From SSC3 sp035477015 (GTDB lineage: Bacteria; Actinomycetota; Actinomycetes; Propionibacteriales; Nocardioidaceae): 24,555 nucleotides of DNA. How positions within the stretch are numbered: position 1 is the stretch's first letter; every line of letters starts with the position of its first letter. A program made the translations under genes and the position numbers. Below are positions 6,869-14,444 of the stretch, piece after piece. The stretch covers positions 1 to 24,555 of the forward strand of contig DATILB010000319.1 in NCBI GenBank assembly GCA_035477015.1, written 5' to 3'. The notes under the pieces were generated by a model. It made no database searches and was not told the DNA's origin. It worked only from the letters and a program-made list of their open reading frames with translations.

Positions 6869-8428
6869 GTGAGGGGAGTGCTCTCCCGGCTGCTGATCGC
6901 GGGAATCGCCGGAGCCGCGACCGGGCTCGCGTTCCCGCCGCATTCCCTGTGGTGGCTGCTGCCGTTCAGCGTCGCCGCACTGTCGTGGTGTTGTCGCGCG
7001 GGCCAGGGCTTCCGGATGGGTCTCGTCTTCGGTCTCGCGTTCATGGTCGTCCTGATGCCCTGGCTCACCGTGATCGGCCCAGACGCCTGGATCGGTCTGT
7101 CTCTGCTCGAGGCGCTCTTCTACGGCGTCCTCGGCTGGGGTCTGCACCGTGTGTCCAGCATGCGCGGCTGGCCGCTGTGGCAGGCCTCACTGTGGGTGGC
7201 CATCGAGGCGCTGCGCGGAGTGATTCCCTGGGGCGGCTTCAACTGGGGTCGTCTCGCGTTCGCGTCGATCGACACACCCGTCGACCGGGCGGTGACGTAC
7301 GTCGGCGCCGCAGGTGTCACCTTCCTGATCGTGCTCGTCGGTTCGCTACTGGCCAGGGCGCTCGTCGGGGGTGTGCGACTCTCAGCCCTCGGCCTGGTCG
7401 GCGTCGCGGCCGTGGTCGCCGTGCTGCCGCTGGCGCTGCCCGATTGGGACGCCCCCGATGACCGCAACCGGGCTGTGGTGGCCGTCGTCCAGGGCAACGT
7501 CCCCGGAGAAGGCATGAACGCGTTCGCCGAGCGCCGTGCCGTGCTCGACAACCACGTGAACGCCACCAAGGACCTTGCCGAGCGTGTCGCACGCGGGGAG
7601 GTACCGCCGCCCGACCTGGTGATCTGGCCGGAGAACTCCACGGACATCGACCCGTTCGAGGACCCGACCGTCATGCGTGACATCTCCGACGCCGTCGATG
7701 CGATCGGGGTCCCGACCCTGGTCGGCGCCATGATCCGCGGCCCTGGACCGATCGACGTCGAGAACCAAGGCATTGTCTGGCTCCCGGGCACCGGTCCCAC
7801 CACGTCGTACTCCAAGATGCATCCGGTGCCGTTCGGTGAGTACATCCCGATGCGCGAGCTCCTCGCGAAGTACTTCGAGCGGCTCGACCAGATCCCGCGC
7901 GACATGGTCCCTGGGGAGCAGATCGGCCTGCTGGACCTCGGCGCCACCCGGATCGGCGACGTGATCTGCTTCGAGGTCATCTACGACGACCTGATCCGAT
8001 CCGTCGTGGACGGTGGAGCCAAGCTCCTCGTCGTACAGACCAACAACGCGACGTACATGGGGACCGGCCAGGTCGAGCAGCAGTTCGCGGTGGCACGCCT
8101 GCGCGCCCTGGAGACCCGTCGCTACGTCGCCGTCGCCGCGACCAACGGCGTCTCTGCCTTCGTCGACCCGAACGGCCGCGTCGTGGAGCGCGCACCGACT
8201 CGCACCCAGCAGGTGCTCGTCCAAGACATCCCGCTGCTGACCGAGCTGACTCCGGCCGTCCGCTTCGGGGCGCATCTCGAGCGCGGACTCGCTGCACTTG
8301 GTCTTCTGGCCATGGCCTGGTCACTATTGGTTCACCGCGGGAGGCCACAGTCCGAAGCGCAGAACACAGGACACGCCGCAGAACGCGCCGGGAATGACCC
8401 GGTCGTCGCATCACGGGGGGATTCATGA
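6869..8428 (+). CDS. lnt: Apolipoprotein N-acyltransferase
   Basis: Lnt adds the third acyl chain to the N-terminal cysteine of lipoproteins at the outer face of the cytoplasmic membrane. The 519 residues contain an N-terminal membrane region with several hydrophobic segments (about residues 5-190) and then a nitrilase-type domain. The catalytic triad is visible: Glu255 in IWPENSTD, Lys316 in SYSKMHPVPFGEY and Cys367 in GDVICFEVIYD, corresponding to Glu267, Lys335 and Cys387 of the E. coli enzyme. The GTG at 6869 has GGGAGGGA directly upstream; an in-frame ATG 105 bases earlier gives an unlikely polar extension. It overlaps ppm1 by 4 bases (ATGA). In Mycobacterium tuberculosis the two activities are fused in one protein; here they are separate but coupled. 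Confidence 0.94.
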   Translation: MRGVLSRLLIAGIAGAATGLAFPPHSLWWLLPFSVAALSWCCRAGQGFRMGLVFGLAFMVVLMPWLTVIGPDAWIGLSLLEALFYGVLGWGLHRVSSMRGWPLWQASLWVAIEALRGVIPWGGFNWGRLAFASIDTPVDRAVTYVGAAGVTFLIVLVGSLLARALVGGVRLSALGLVGVAAVVAVLPLALPDWDAPDDRNRAVVAVVQGNVPGEGMNAFAERRAVLDNHVNATKDLAERVARGEVPPPDLVIWPENSTDIDPFEDPTVMRDISDAVDAIGVPTLVGAMIRGPGPIDVENQGIVWLPGTGPTTSYSKMHPVPFGEYIPMRELLAKYFERLDQIPRDMVPGEQIGLLDLGATRIGDVICFEVIYDDLIRSVVDGGAKLLVVQTNNATYMGTGQVEQQFAVARLRALETRRYVAVAATNGVSAFVDPNGRVVERAPTRTQQVLVQDIPLLTELTPAVRFGAHLERGLAALGLLAMAWSLLVHRGRPQSEAQNTGHAAERAGNDPVVASRGDS

Positions 8429-9174
8429 GCACCGCGCTGGGACGAGTCGTCATCGTCATCCCGACGTACAACGAGAGCGACAACATCCGCTGGATCGTCG
8501 AGCGCACGCTTGCGGCGAACCCGAGCTTCGACCTGCTGATCGTCGACGACTCATCACCGGATGGCACCGGCGAGATCGCCGACCAGCTCGCCGCCGAGGA
8601 CGCGCGCGTCAGTGTCCTGCACCGGACCGAGAAGGCCGGGCTGGGCCAGGCCTACCTGCACGGCTTCGCGGTGGCACTGGAGCGGGGCTACGACGTGATC
8701 GGGGAGATGGACGCGGACGGATCGCACCAGCCTGAACAGCTGAGCCGTCTCTTCGACGGTCTGCTCGAGGCCGATCTGGTGATCGGGTCGCGGTGGATCA
8801 AGGGCGGCCGAGTGCGCAACTGGAGCCTGTTTCGCAAGCTCCTGTCCGTGTTCGGCAACCTGTACGCACGGACCTTGCTCGGGATCCCCGTCCGCGACAT
8901 CACGGCCGGCTACCGGCTCTTCCGGCGTACGACACTCCAGAAGATCGACCTCTCCGACGTCCGGTCGGTCGGCTACTGCTTCCAGACCGACCTGACGTTC
9001 CGCACGGTCAAGGCGGGCCTCCGGGTCAAGGAGGTCCCGATCGAGTTCGTGGAACGCGAGCGCGGCCAGTCGAAGATGAGCCCGGACGTCGCCTCGGAGT
9101 CGCTCCGGCTGATCACCGCCTGGGGCCTGCAGGAGCGGCGGGCTCAGGTCCGCCGCGTATTCTCGAAGAAGTGA
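8425..9174 (+). CDS. ppm1: Polyprenol-monophosphomannose synthase (GT2 family)
   Basis: This glycosyltransferase moves mannose from GDP-mannose to polyprenyl phosphate, giving the lipid donor for extracytoplasmic mannosylation of proteins, lipomannan and related glycans. The 249 residues show the GT2 A fold: VIPTYNESDNI (11-21), VDDSSPDGT (40-48), the metal-binding DADGS (96-100), and GSRWIKGG (121-128). It has no membrane segments of its own, like the DPM1-type catalytic domain. Its ATG overlaps the lnt stop and its TGA overlaps the GTG of the next gene. The pairing with lnt is conserved in actinobacteria and in some species is a fusion. Confidence 0.92.
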   Translation: MSTALGRVVIVIPTYNESDNIRWIVERTLAANPSFDLLIVDDSSPDGTGEIADQLAAEDARVSVLHRTEKAGLGQAYLHGFAVALERGYDVIGEMDADGSHQPEQLSRLFDGLLEADLVIGSRWIKGGRVRNWSLFRKLLSVFGNLYARTLLGIPVRDITAGYRLFRRTTLQKIDLSDVRSVGYCFQTDLTFRTVKAGLRVKEVPIEFVERERGQSKMSPDVASESLRLITAWGLQERRAQVRRVFSKK

Positions 9175-9638
9175 GACCCCGTTTCGCGCTCCTCGTTGCG
9201 CTGTTCATCGTCCTGCCGATCGTCGAGATCTACTTCCTGATCCAGATCGGCCAGGTCATCGGGCCCTGGTGGACGATCCTGCTGCTCATCGCCGACGGCG
9301 TCCTGGGCTCGATGCTCGTCAAGCGCGAGGGGCGACGTGCGCTCGACGCACTCACCACCGCGATCCAGTCCCACAAGATGCCCCACCGTGAGCTGGCTGA
9401 CGGCGCTCTGATCCTCGTAGGCGGGACGCTCCTGGTCACGCCCGGCTTCGTGACCGACGCGCTCGGACTCTTCTGCGTTCTCCCGTTCACGCGACCGGTG
9501 GCCCGCCGTATCCTGGCCCGCATCATCGCCAAGCGGATCACCACCGTCAACCTTCCGCCGATGCCCGGCCCGGCGGCCCCCAGGACGCAACAACGCCCCG
9601 GACCTGATCAGGTGGTCCAGGGCGAAGTCGTCGACTGA
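9171..9638 (+). CDS. fxsA: FxsA-family membrane protein
   Basis: This 155-residue protein starts at the GTG overlapping the ppm1 stop (GTGA); the frame remains open far upstream, but only inside ppm1. FxsA proteins are small inner-membrane proteins; E. coli FxsA affects phage F exclusion, and the cellular role is otherwise unclear. Hydrophobic segments lie at about 5-24, 27-48 and 78-98. The family pattern PIVEIYFLIQIGQVIGPWWT and LLVTPGFVTDALG is clear. The tail from about 125 is polar and Pro/Gln-rich. A chromosomal link of Lnt/Ppm1, FxsA and RbpA is also found, as I recall, around Rv2050-Rv2053c of M. tuberculosis, so this is an old neighbourhood. Confidence 0.88.
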   Translation: MRPRFALLVALFIVLPIVEIYFLIQIGQVIGPWWTILLLIADGVLGSMLVKREGRRALDALTTAIQSHKMPHRELADGALILVGGTLLVTPGFVTDALGLFCVLPFTRPVARRILARIIAKRITTVNLPPMPGPAAPRTQQRPGPDQVVQGEVVD

Positions 9639-9649
9639 GTCGTCTGGGT

Positions 9650-9663
9650 GCGCCTCTAGGCGC
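9650..9663. terminator. Small GCGCC/GGCGC hairpin at convergent gene ends
   Basis: GCGCC (9650-9654) and GGCGC (9659-9663) flank TCTA exactly where fxsA and rbpA converge, and the structure includes the rbpA stop codon. The stem is short and lacks a T-run, so it may only contribute to termination on both strands. Confidence 0.3.
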
Positions 9664-10036
9664 TCTTGGCCTTCTTGCTGGCGCGGTGCAGGTGCGCGGG
9701 ACCGATCTCCCCGCCCCGGAGCAACTCGAGGCGCTCCGCGAGGATCTCCTCCAGCTCCTTGATGCTGCGCCGCTCGAGCAGCATGTCCCAGTGCGTGCGA
9801 GCCGGCTTCTCGACCTTGGGCTCCGGGGGAGCCCCGTCCCGGCTGATCGCCTCGGCACCGCAGCGCGGGCACTCCCAGATCGAGGGGACGTCCGCCTCGG
9901 CGGACATCACGATCTCGAAGGTGTGATCCTGCGGGCAGACATAGGCCACCCGCTGTCGCGCGGCAAACTCGATGCCCCGCTCGTCCTCAAAGCTCTGCCC
10001 ACCGAGCCGAGCGCCACGCAAAGTCCGCTCTGCCAT
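9656..10036 (-). CDS. rbpA: RNA polymerase-binding protein RbpA
   Basis: RbpA is an actinobacteria-specific factor that binds RNA polymerase and the principal sigma factor and stabilises open complexes. The 126 residues show the N-terminal tail, a core domain with Cys34, His38, Cys56 and Cys59 (ACECPRC-like pattern ending CPRC, zinc-binding as in the Streptomyces protein), a linker around 66-82, and the C-terminal sigma-interacting helices starting near THWDMLLERRS (81-91). The length agrees with Streptomyces (about 124). The ATG at 10034-10036 has a strong AGGGAGG ribosome site. It is transcribed leftward from a long leader containing a sigma-R-like promoter. A short basic tail (ASKKAKSA) follows the conserved region. 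Confidence 0.96.
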   Translation of the reverse strand: MAERTLRGARLGGQSFEDERGIEFAARQRVAYVCPQDHTFEIVMSAEADVPSIWECPRCGAEAISRDGAPPEPKVEKPARTHWDMLLERRSIKELEEILAERLELLRGGEIGPAHLHRASKKAKSA

Positions 10037-10142
10037 GAGCTACCTCCCTACAAGTCCTGTTTCCCCGTTGTCACAGAAGAGACGGTCCAGGACGCGTCGT
10101 ATGACGCAGTGCACCCCGAGAACCAACCCTCCAGAACGTGCT

Positions 10143-10168
10143 AACGAACTGGGCCCCCCGTACATTCC
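10143..10168 (-). promoter_or_regulatory. Sigma-R/SigH-type promoter of rbpA
   Basis: Reading leftward, GGAAT (complement of 10164-10168) is followed by exactly 18 bases and GTT (complement of 10143-10145), the consensus of thiol-oxidative-stress ECF sigma factors of the SigR/SigH group. Transcription would start near 10135 and give a leader of about 100 bases. rbpA of Streptomyces coelicolor is a known SigR target, which makes this assignment strong. Confidence 0.7.
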
Positions 10169-10255
10169 CGAATGGAGCAACAAATCCGTTGACTCCTTAC
10201 AGTGCCCGAAACCAGCCGTCTTGACACTTGTCCAAGAAAACTCTCAGGAACCGGT

Positions 10256-11641
10256 TCAGACCACCGAAGGCGCTTGGTTGCCCGCATCGGCGATGCCGCG
10301 ACGCGGATCGACCTTCCACAGCAGCGCGCCGCCGATCACGAAGAACACGATCAAGGCGAACACAGCGGGGCGGTAGGAGTCGGTCCACTGGTGCATGAGG
10401 CCGAAGATCAGGGTCCCGAGCCAGCTGGTGCCGCGCTCACATGCCTGGTACAGGCTGAAGTACTCCGCCTCTCGCCCGCGGGGGATCAGCTGGCTGAAGA
10501 ACGACCGGGACAGCGCCTGAGTACCTCCCAGGACCAGTCCGATTCCCGCTGCGAGGGCCAGGAAGAGGGCGATGTTGTCCTCGGGGATGAAGTAGGCGAC
10601 CGTCACGATGACCATCCACAGCCCGAGGCCGGCCAGCACCACCTTGCGGGCACCGTGGGTCTGGGCCAGTTTGCCGAAGAGCAGCGCCCCGCCGAAGGCG
10701 AGGAACTGGACGAGCAGGATGGTCGCGATGAGTACCTCGGTCTCGAACCCGAGCTCCTTCTCGCCGTACGTCGAAGCCGTCGCGATCACGGTCTGGATGC
10801 CGTCGTTGTAGAACAGGTAGGCGACGAGGAAGGTGAGCGTGACGGGGTAGTTCCTCAGGTCTCGCAGAGTGGCGAAGAGCTGCCCGAAGCTCTCCTTCAC
10901 GAGACCGCCATGCTCCGGTACGACGTTGACCGCCGGGCGGTTCTTGATCCGCCGGTAGGGGATGAATGTGAACGCCGCCCACCAGATGCCGGCTGAGAGC
11001 AGGCTGATCCGCACGGCGGTCTCCTGGTCGAGCCCGAAGGTGTCGTGGAGCGTCACGAGTGCGAGGTTGGCGACCAGCAGCACGCCGCCGCCCAGGTAGC
11101 CGTAGGCCCAGCCCCGCGACGACACCCGGTCGCGCTCGTCGGGCGTGGAGATCTCGCACAGGATCGCGTCGTACACGACCAGCGAAGACCCCAGGCTGAT
11201 GTTGGTGACGAACATGAGGAGGGCGCCCAGCTGCCAGTTCTCACCGGCGACGAAGAACATCGAGGCCGCCGCCAGGGACCCTACCCAGGCGTACCGCGCC
11301 ATCAGTGTCGGCTTGCGCGACGACCGGTCGGCAGCCGCGCCGACGATGGGGAGGACGAGTGCGGAGAGGATCGTGGCAGCTGTGACCACGTAGAAGGGCA
11401 GTGAGCCCGGGGAGACCGCCACCCCCAGGACGTCGAGGTTCCTGGTGCAGTCGGGTGCGTCCTCGCCCGTCGCACAGCCGACCGACTTCTCGGCGACGCT
11501 GATCAGGTACGGCGCGAACAGCACCGTCGCGACGGTCGTCACGTAGCCGGAGTTGGCCCAGTCGTACCAGTACCAGGCCTTGTGCTCATTGATCCGCTCC
11601 AGCGCGCTCAGGTCGGCGATGCCGGTAGGTGTCTCGCTCAT
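10256..11641 (-). CDS. MFS transporter, Atg22/UMF1-like family
   Basis: This is a 461-residue integral membrane protein with about twelve hydrophobic segments. Near the N-terminus it has the characteristic KAWYWYDWANSGY (21-33), typical of the Atg22/UMF1 (vacuolar effluxer-like) group of the major facilitator superfamily; eukaryotic members export amino acids from vacuoles. The bacterial substrate is unknown. The ATG at 11641 overlaps the stop of the upstream glycerophosphodiesterase gene (ATGA) and has GAGGGAG upstream; an ATG ten codons earlier is less well placed. The coupling suggests a role together with glycerophosphodiester breakdown, such as import or export of a product, but that is inference. 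A 219-bp gap separates it from rbpA. Confidence 0.86.
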   Translation of the reverse strand: MSETPTGIADLSALERINEHKAWYWYDWANSGYVTTVATVLFAPYLISVAEKSVGCATGEDAPDCTRNLDVLGVAVSPGSLPFYVVTAATILSALVLPIVGAAADRSSRKPTLMARYAWVGSLAAASMFFVAGENWQLGALLMFVTNISLGSSLVVYDAILCEISTPDERDRVSSRGWAYGYLGGGVLLVANLALVTLHDTFGLDQETAVRISLLSAGIWWAAFTFIPYRRIKNRPAVNVVPEHGGLVKESFGQLFATLRDLRNYPVTLTFLVAYLFYNDGIQTVIATASTYGEKELGFETEVLIATILLVQFLAFGGALLFGKLAQTHGARKVVLAGLGLWMVIVTVAYFIPEDNIALFLALAAGIGLVLGGTQALSRSFFSQLIPRGREAEYFSLYQACERGTSWLGTLIFGLMHQWTDSYRPAVFALIVFFVIGGALLWKVDPRRGIADAGNQAPSVV

Positions 11642-12444
11642 GCTGCGCTCCCTCTTCCCGTGGTCGGCCACTGGCCTCGCTCGATGAGCACCTCTCGGAG
11701 CAGGTCAGTCCGGTCGGTGATCAACCCGTCGACGCCCAGGTCGAGGAGGTCCCTCATCTCCTCCGGGTCGTCGATGGTCCAGACGTGGACATGTCTCCCG
11801 GCGGCGTGCGCCCGCCGCACGAAATGCGAGGTCACCACGTCCACCCCTCGGGTGCGGTGGGGCACCTGGAAGGCGACACCCGCATCGCGGAACAGCCCCC
11901 GAACGGGTGCGCCCGAGCGCGTCGCCACGACGGCCACCGGGCCGCAGGCGGTCGCAACCGGTCGAGCGATCCGCCGCCGGAATGTTCGGATCACGCCCTC
12001 GTCGAAGGACCCGACGCAGACGCGGTGATAGGCGCCACGACGCTCGATCAGTGTGGCGAGCGGGTCGATGGCCCCGCGGGACTTTATGTCGATGTTGAAC
12101 CGGTGCTCAGGGAACTGCTCCATCAGCTCCTCGAGCTTCGGGATCGGGTGCACGCCGCGGATCCGTGCCGCCGCGACATCGACGTAAGGCTGCTCGTAGA
12201 TGACGCCCCGGCGGTCGGTGACGCGGTCCAGCACGTCGTCGTGGAACGCCAGCAGCACGCCGTCGCTCGTCGCGTGGACGTCGGTCTCCAGGTACGCGTA
12301 GCCGAGAGATGCGGCATGCTCGAACGCCGCCAAGGTGTTCTCGATCCCAGGAATCTCGGGGTGCCGAGCTCCGCCTCGGTGCGCGAAGGCGATGACGCCT
12401 TCGGGTTCGTCGAGGTAAGGAAACCCGGTGATCGGCCTGGTCAC
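11638..12444 (-). CDS. Glycerophosphodiester phosphodiesterase
   Basis: This 268-residue GDPD-family TIM-barrel enzyme hydrolyses glycerophosphodiesters to sn-glycerol 3-phosphate and an alcohol. The catalytic elements are present: HRGG (22-25), EN (35-36), ETD with Glu53 and Asp55, and His68 in FHDD. Later family blocks are FNIDIKS, VHVWTIDDPEEM and LGVDGLITDRTD near the C-terminus. It has no signal peptide, so it is probably cytosolic and acts on imported or recycled deacylated phospholipid headgroups. It uses a GTG at 12442-12444 with no strong ribosome site and is coupled to the MFS gene by a 4-base overlap. The substrate headgroup is not predictable. Confidence 0.92.
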   Translation of the reverse strand: MTRPITGFPYLDEPEGVIAFAHRGGARHPEIPGIENTLAAFEHAASLGYAYLETDVHATSDGVLLAFHDDVLDRVTDRRGVIYEQPYVDVAAARIRGVHPIPKLEELMEQFPEHRFNIDIKSRGAIDPLATLIERRGAYHRVCVGSFDEGVIRTFRRRIARPVATACGPVAVVATRSGAPVRGLFRDAGVAFQVPHRTRGVDVVTSHFVRRAHAAGRHVHVWTIDDPEEMRDLLDLGVDGLITDRTDLLREVLIERGQWPTTGRGSAA

Positions 12445-12517
12445 GCCAGCAGTATCCCGCGAGGATCCAGCCGGACGGCATCCGCGTTGCTACTCAGGTA
12501 CGAACGCCTCGAAGGAG

Positions 12518-12523
12518 TAACGT
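12518..12523 (+). promoter_or_regulatory. Leaderless -10 element of the zinc-ribbon gene
   Basis: TAACGT lies 6 bases before the ATG at 12530, the spacing expected when transcription starts at the initiation codon. An AAGGAG at 12512-12517 is 12 bases from the ATG, too far for normal ribosome binding. Confidence 0.4.
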
Positions 12524-12529
12524 CGGATC

Positions 12530-12793
12530 ATGGACGACATGACGTGCCCGAAGTGCCAGGGAAGCATGAAGAGCCGCGAGATCGGCGGCGCAGTCGTGGC
12601 CAAGTGCTCGTCCTGTTCCGGGATTTTCCTGGAGCGTGCCGACGCGGGCGCGTTGAGCGAGTCGGAGAACGACTGGCACATCCACAGCGGTCCGATCACC
12701 GAGCCGCTGCCGCGGATCACGGCCGACATGGCCCCTCCGCCGCCGGGCCGCCCGCGGGCCAGGTCGTTCGTCGAAACCCTGTTCGACGCCTGA
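12530..12793 (+). CDS. Small zinc-ribbon protein (TFIIB-type zinc finger family)
   Basis: This 87-residue protein has a CPKC...CSSC zinc ribbon (Cys6, Cys9, Cys26, Cys29) followed by GIFLERADAGALSE. This is the standard layout of the bacterial zf-TFIIB family: two CxxC knuckles, then a W/F-x-D-x-G-E-L-like helix. The tail is Pro/Arg-rich and ends in an amphipathic FVETLFDA. The function of this family is unknown; a nucleic-acid or protein-interaction role is usually assumed. It stands alone between leftward genes and probably has its own leaderless promoter. Confidence 0.82.
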   Translation: MDDMTCPKCQGSMKSREIGGAVVAKCSSCSGIFLERADAGALSESENDWHIHSGPITEPLPRITADMAPPPPGRPRARSFVETLFDA

Positions 12794-12809
12794 GGCCAGG
12801 CCACAGGTT

Positions 12810-14336
12810 TCAGATGTCGCGGAACGTGTCGATGCTGGCGCCGAGCGCGTTCAGGCGCTCAGCCAGGTCCTCGTAGCCGCGGTTGATCACATACACCGAG
12901 CGCAGCACGGAGGTCCCCTTCGAGGCCAGCATGGCCAAGAGGATCACGACCGCGGGCCGGAGCGCGGGCGGGCAGACGATCTCGGCGCCGGACCAACGCG
13001 TCGGGCCCTCGATCCGTACGCGGTGGGGGTCGAGCAGCTGGACGGTGGCTCCGAGCTTGGTCAGCTCGGTGAGGTAGATCGCGCGGTTCTCGTAGACCCA
13101 GTCGTGCAGCAGGGTGCTGCCTTCGGCGGTCGCCGCGATGATCGCGAAGAACGGCAGGTTGTCGATGTTGAGGCCCGGGAACGGCATCGGGTGGATCTTG
13201 TCGATGGGGGAGTGCAACCGGGAGATTCGCGTGGTCAGGTCGACGAGGCGCGTGTGCCCGTTCGCAGCGACGTACTCATCGGTGAGGTCGTAGCGGAACC
13301 CCATCTCCTCCAGGAGGGCCAGCTCGATCTCGAGGAACTCGATCGGCACCCGCTGGATGGTGATCTCCGACTGCGTCACGATCGCCGCAGCGAGCAGTGA
13401 CATCGCCTCGATCGGGTCCTCGGACGGCGAGTAGTCCACGTCGACGTCGATGTGGGGCACCCCGTGGACGGTCAGCGTCGTCGTACCGACACCATCAATG
13501 CGAACTCCGAGCTTCTGCAAGAAGAAGCAGAGGTCCTGGACCATGTAGTTCGGGCTCGCGTTACGGATGACCGTCACTCCGCTGTGGCGTGCCGCAGCCA
13601 TCAGCGTGTTCTCCGTGACGGTGTCGCCGCGCTCCGTGAGCACGATAGGGCGCGTCGGGGCGACGTCGCCGTTCACCGTGGACATGTACAGGCCCTCGGT
13701 GGCCTTGACCTCGAGGCCGAACGGCCGCAGCGCCACCAGGTGCGGCTCGACCGTGCGGGTGCCCAGGTCGCAGCCGCCCGCATAGGGCAGGTCGAAGGAG
13801 TCGGCCCGGTGCAGCAGCGGACCGAGGAACATGATGATCGAGCGGGTCCGCCGAGCAGCCTCCTCGTCGATGCGACCGAGGTCCAGCGCCGCGGGAGGCA
13901 GGATCTCGAGGTCGCCCTCCTCGTTCAGCCACGTCGTCTGCACGCCCATGCTGTTGAGCACCTCGAGGAGCCGGTTGACCTCCTCGATCCGGGCGACCTT
14001 TCGCAAGGTGGTGCGGCCCTGGTTCAGCAGCGACGCGCACAGCAGCGCGACGCCGGCGTTCTTCGAGGACTTCACATCGATGCTGCCCGAGAGCGTCGTA
14101 GGTCCGGTGACGCGCAAGTGAGTAGGCCCCGCGCCGATCGCGACGATCTCCGAGTCCAGCGCCTCGCCGATGCGGGCGAGCATCTCCAGAGACAGGTTCT
14201 GGTGGCCGCGCTCGATGCGGTTGACCGCGCTCTGGCTGGTGTTCAGGACCTCGGCGAGCTGCGCCTGGGTCAACCCACGGTGCTTGCGGGCGTCACGGAT
14301 CAGGTTGCCGATCCGGGCCAGGTAGTCCTCACTCAC
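12810..14336 (-). CDS. murA: XRE-HTH / UDP-GlcNAc 1-carboxyvinyltransferase (MurA-family) fusion
   Basis: This protein (508 residues from the preferred GTG) joins an N-terminal XRE-type helix-turn-helix (about 9-64; LTQAQLAEVLNTSQSAVNRIERG) to a full EPSP-synthase/MurA-like domain. MurA transfers enolpyruvate from PEP to UDP-GlcNAc, the first committed step of peptidoglycan synthesis. Active-site features are kept: SSKNAG with Lys92-Asn93, the loop Cys189 in GGCDLGTRTVEPH (the residue hit by fosfomycin in MurA), and FPGLNIDN with Asp392. The loop and PG-loop residues differ from canonical GGCxIGARPVD and YPGFPTDM, so the substrate may be changed. The GTG at 14336 sits 6 bases after a -10-like TATCGT and is preferred; a GTG at 14354 would add six residues. 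The genome may also encode a standard MurA. Confidence 0.85.
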   Translation of the reverse strand: MSEDYLARIGNLIRDARKHRGLTQAQLAEVLNTSQSAVNRIERGHQNLSLEMLARIGEALDSEIVAIGAGPTHLRVTGPTTLSGSIDVKSSKNAGVALLCASLLNQGRTTLRKVARIEEVNRLLEVLNSMGVQTTWLNEEGDLEILPPAALDLGRIDEEAARRTRSIIMFLGPLLHRADSFDLPYAGGCDLGTRTVEPHLVALRPFGLEVKATEGLYMSTVNGDVAPTRPIVLTERGDTVTENTLMAAARHSGVTVIRNASPNYMVQDLCFFLQKLGVRIDGVGTTTLTVHGVPHIDVDVDYSPSEDPIEAMSLLAAAIVTQSEITIQRVPIEFLEIELALLEEMGFRYDLTDEYVAANGHTRLVDLTTRISRLHSPIDKIHPMPFPGLNIDNLPFFAIIAATAEGSTLLHDWVYENRAIYLTELTKLGATVQLLDPHRVRIEGPTRWSGAEIVCPPALRPAVVILLAMLASKGTSVLRSVYVINRGYEDLAERLNALGASIDTFRDI

Positions 14337-14342
14337 GAGCAG

Positions 14343-14370
14343 ACGATATCTCACATATGAGATAGGTCAA
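14343..14370 (-). promoter_or_regulatory. Leaderless promoter with embedded palindrome for the XRE-MurA gene
   Basis: Reading leftward, TTGACC (-35, complement of 14365-14370), 16 bases, and TATCGT (-10, complement of 14343-14348) place the start of transcription on the GTG at 14336. The spacer holds the perfect inverted repeat TATCTCA-CATA-TGAGATA (14347-14364), which overlaps the -10. This is an obvious operator candidate for the gene's own helix-turn-helix. Confidence 0.6.
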
Positions 14371-14444
14371 TGGCCCCGCTCCGGGTGCATAGTCGGCGAA
14401 GGACGGTCGCGCACCCCGACCCATTCGTCGAAGGGTGCTCGGGT

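Noticed and set aside
6441..6872. A 143-codon frame in the kal-lnt interval.
   Set aside because: Low-complexity Ser/Arg/Gly/Pro translation, no ribosome site, crosses the hairpins and the lnt start.
10248..10257. Perfect palindrome GAACCGGTTC at the MFS stop codon, considered as terminator or operator.
   Set aside because: It has no loop to form an RNA hairpin and lies at a gene end, away from any promoter; a 10-bp palindrome can arise by chance.
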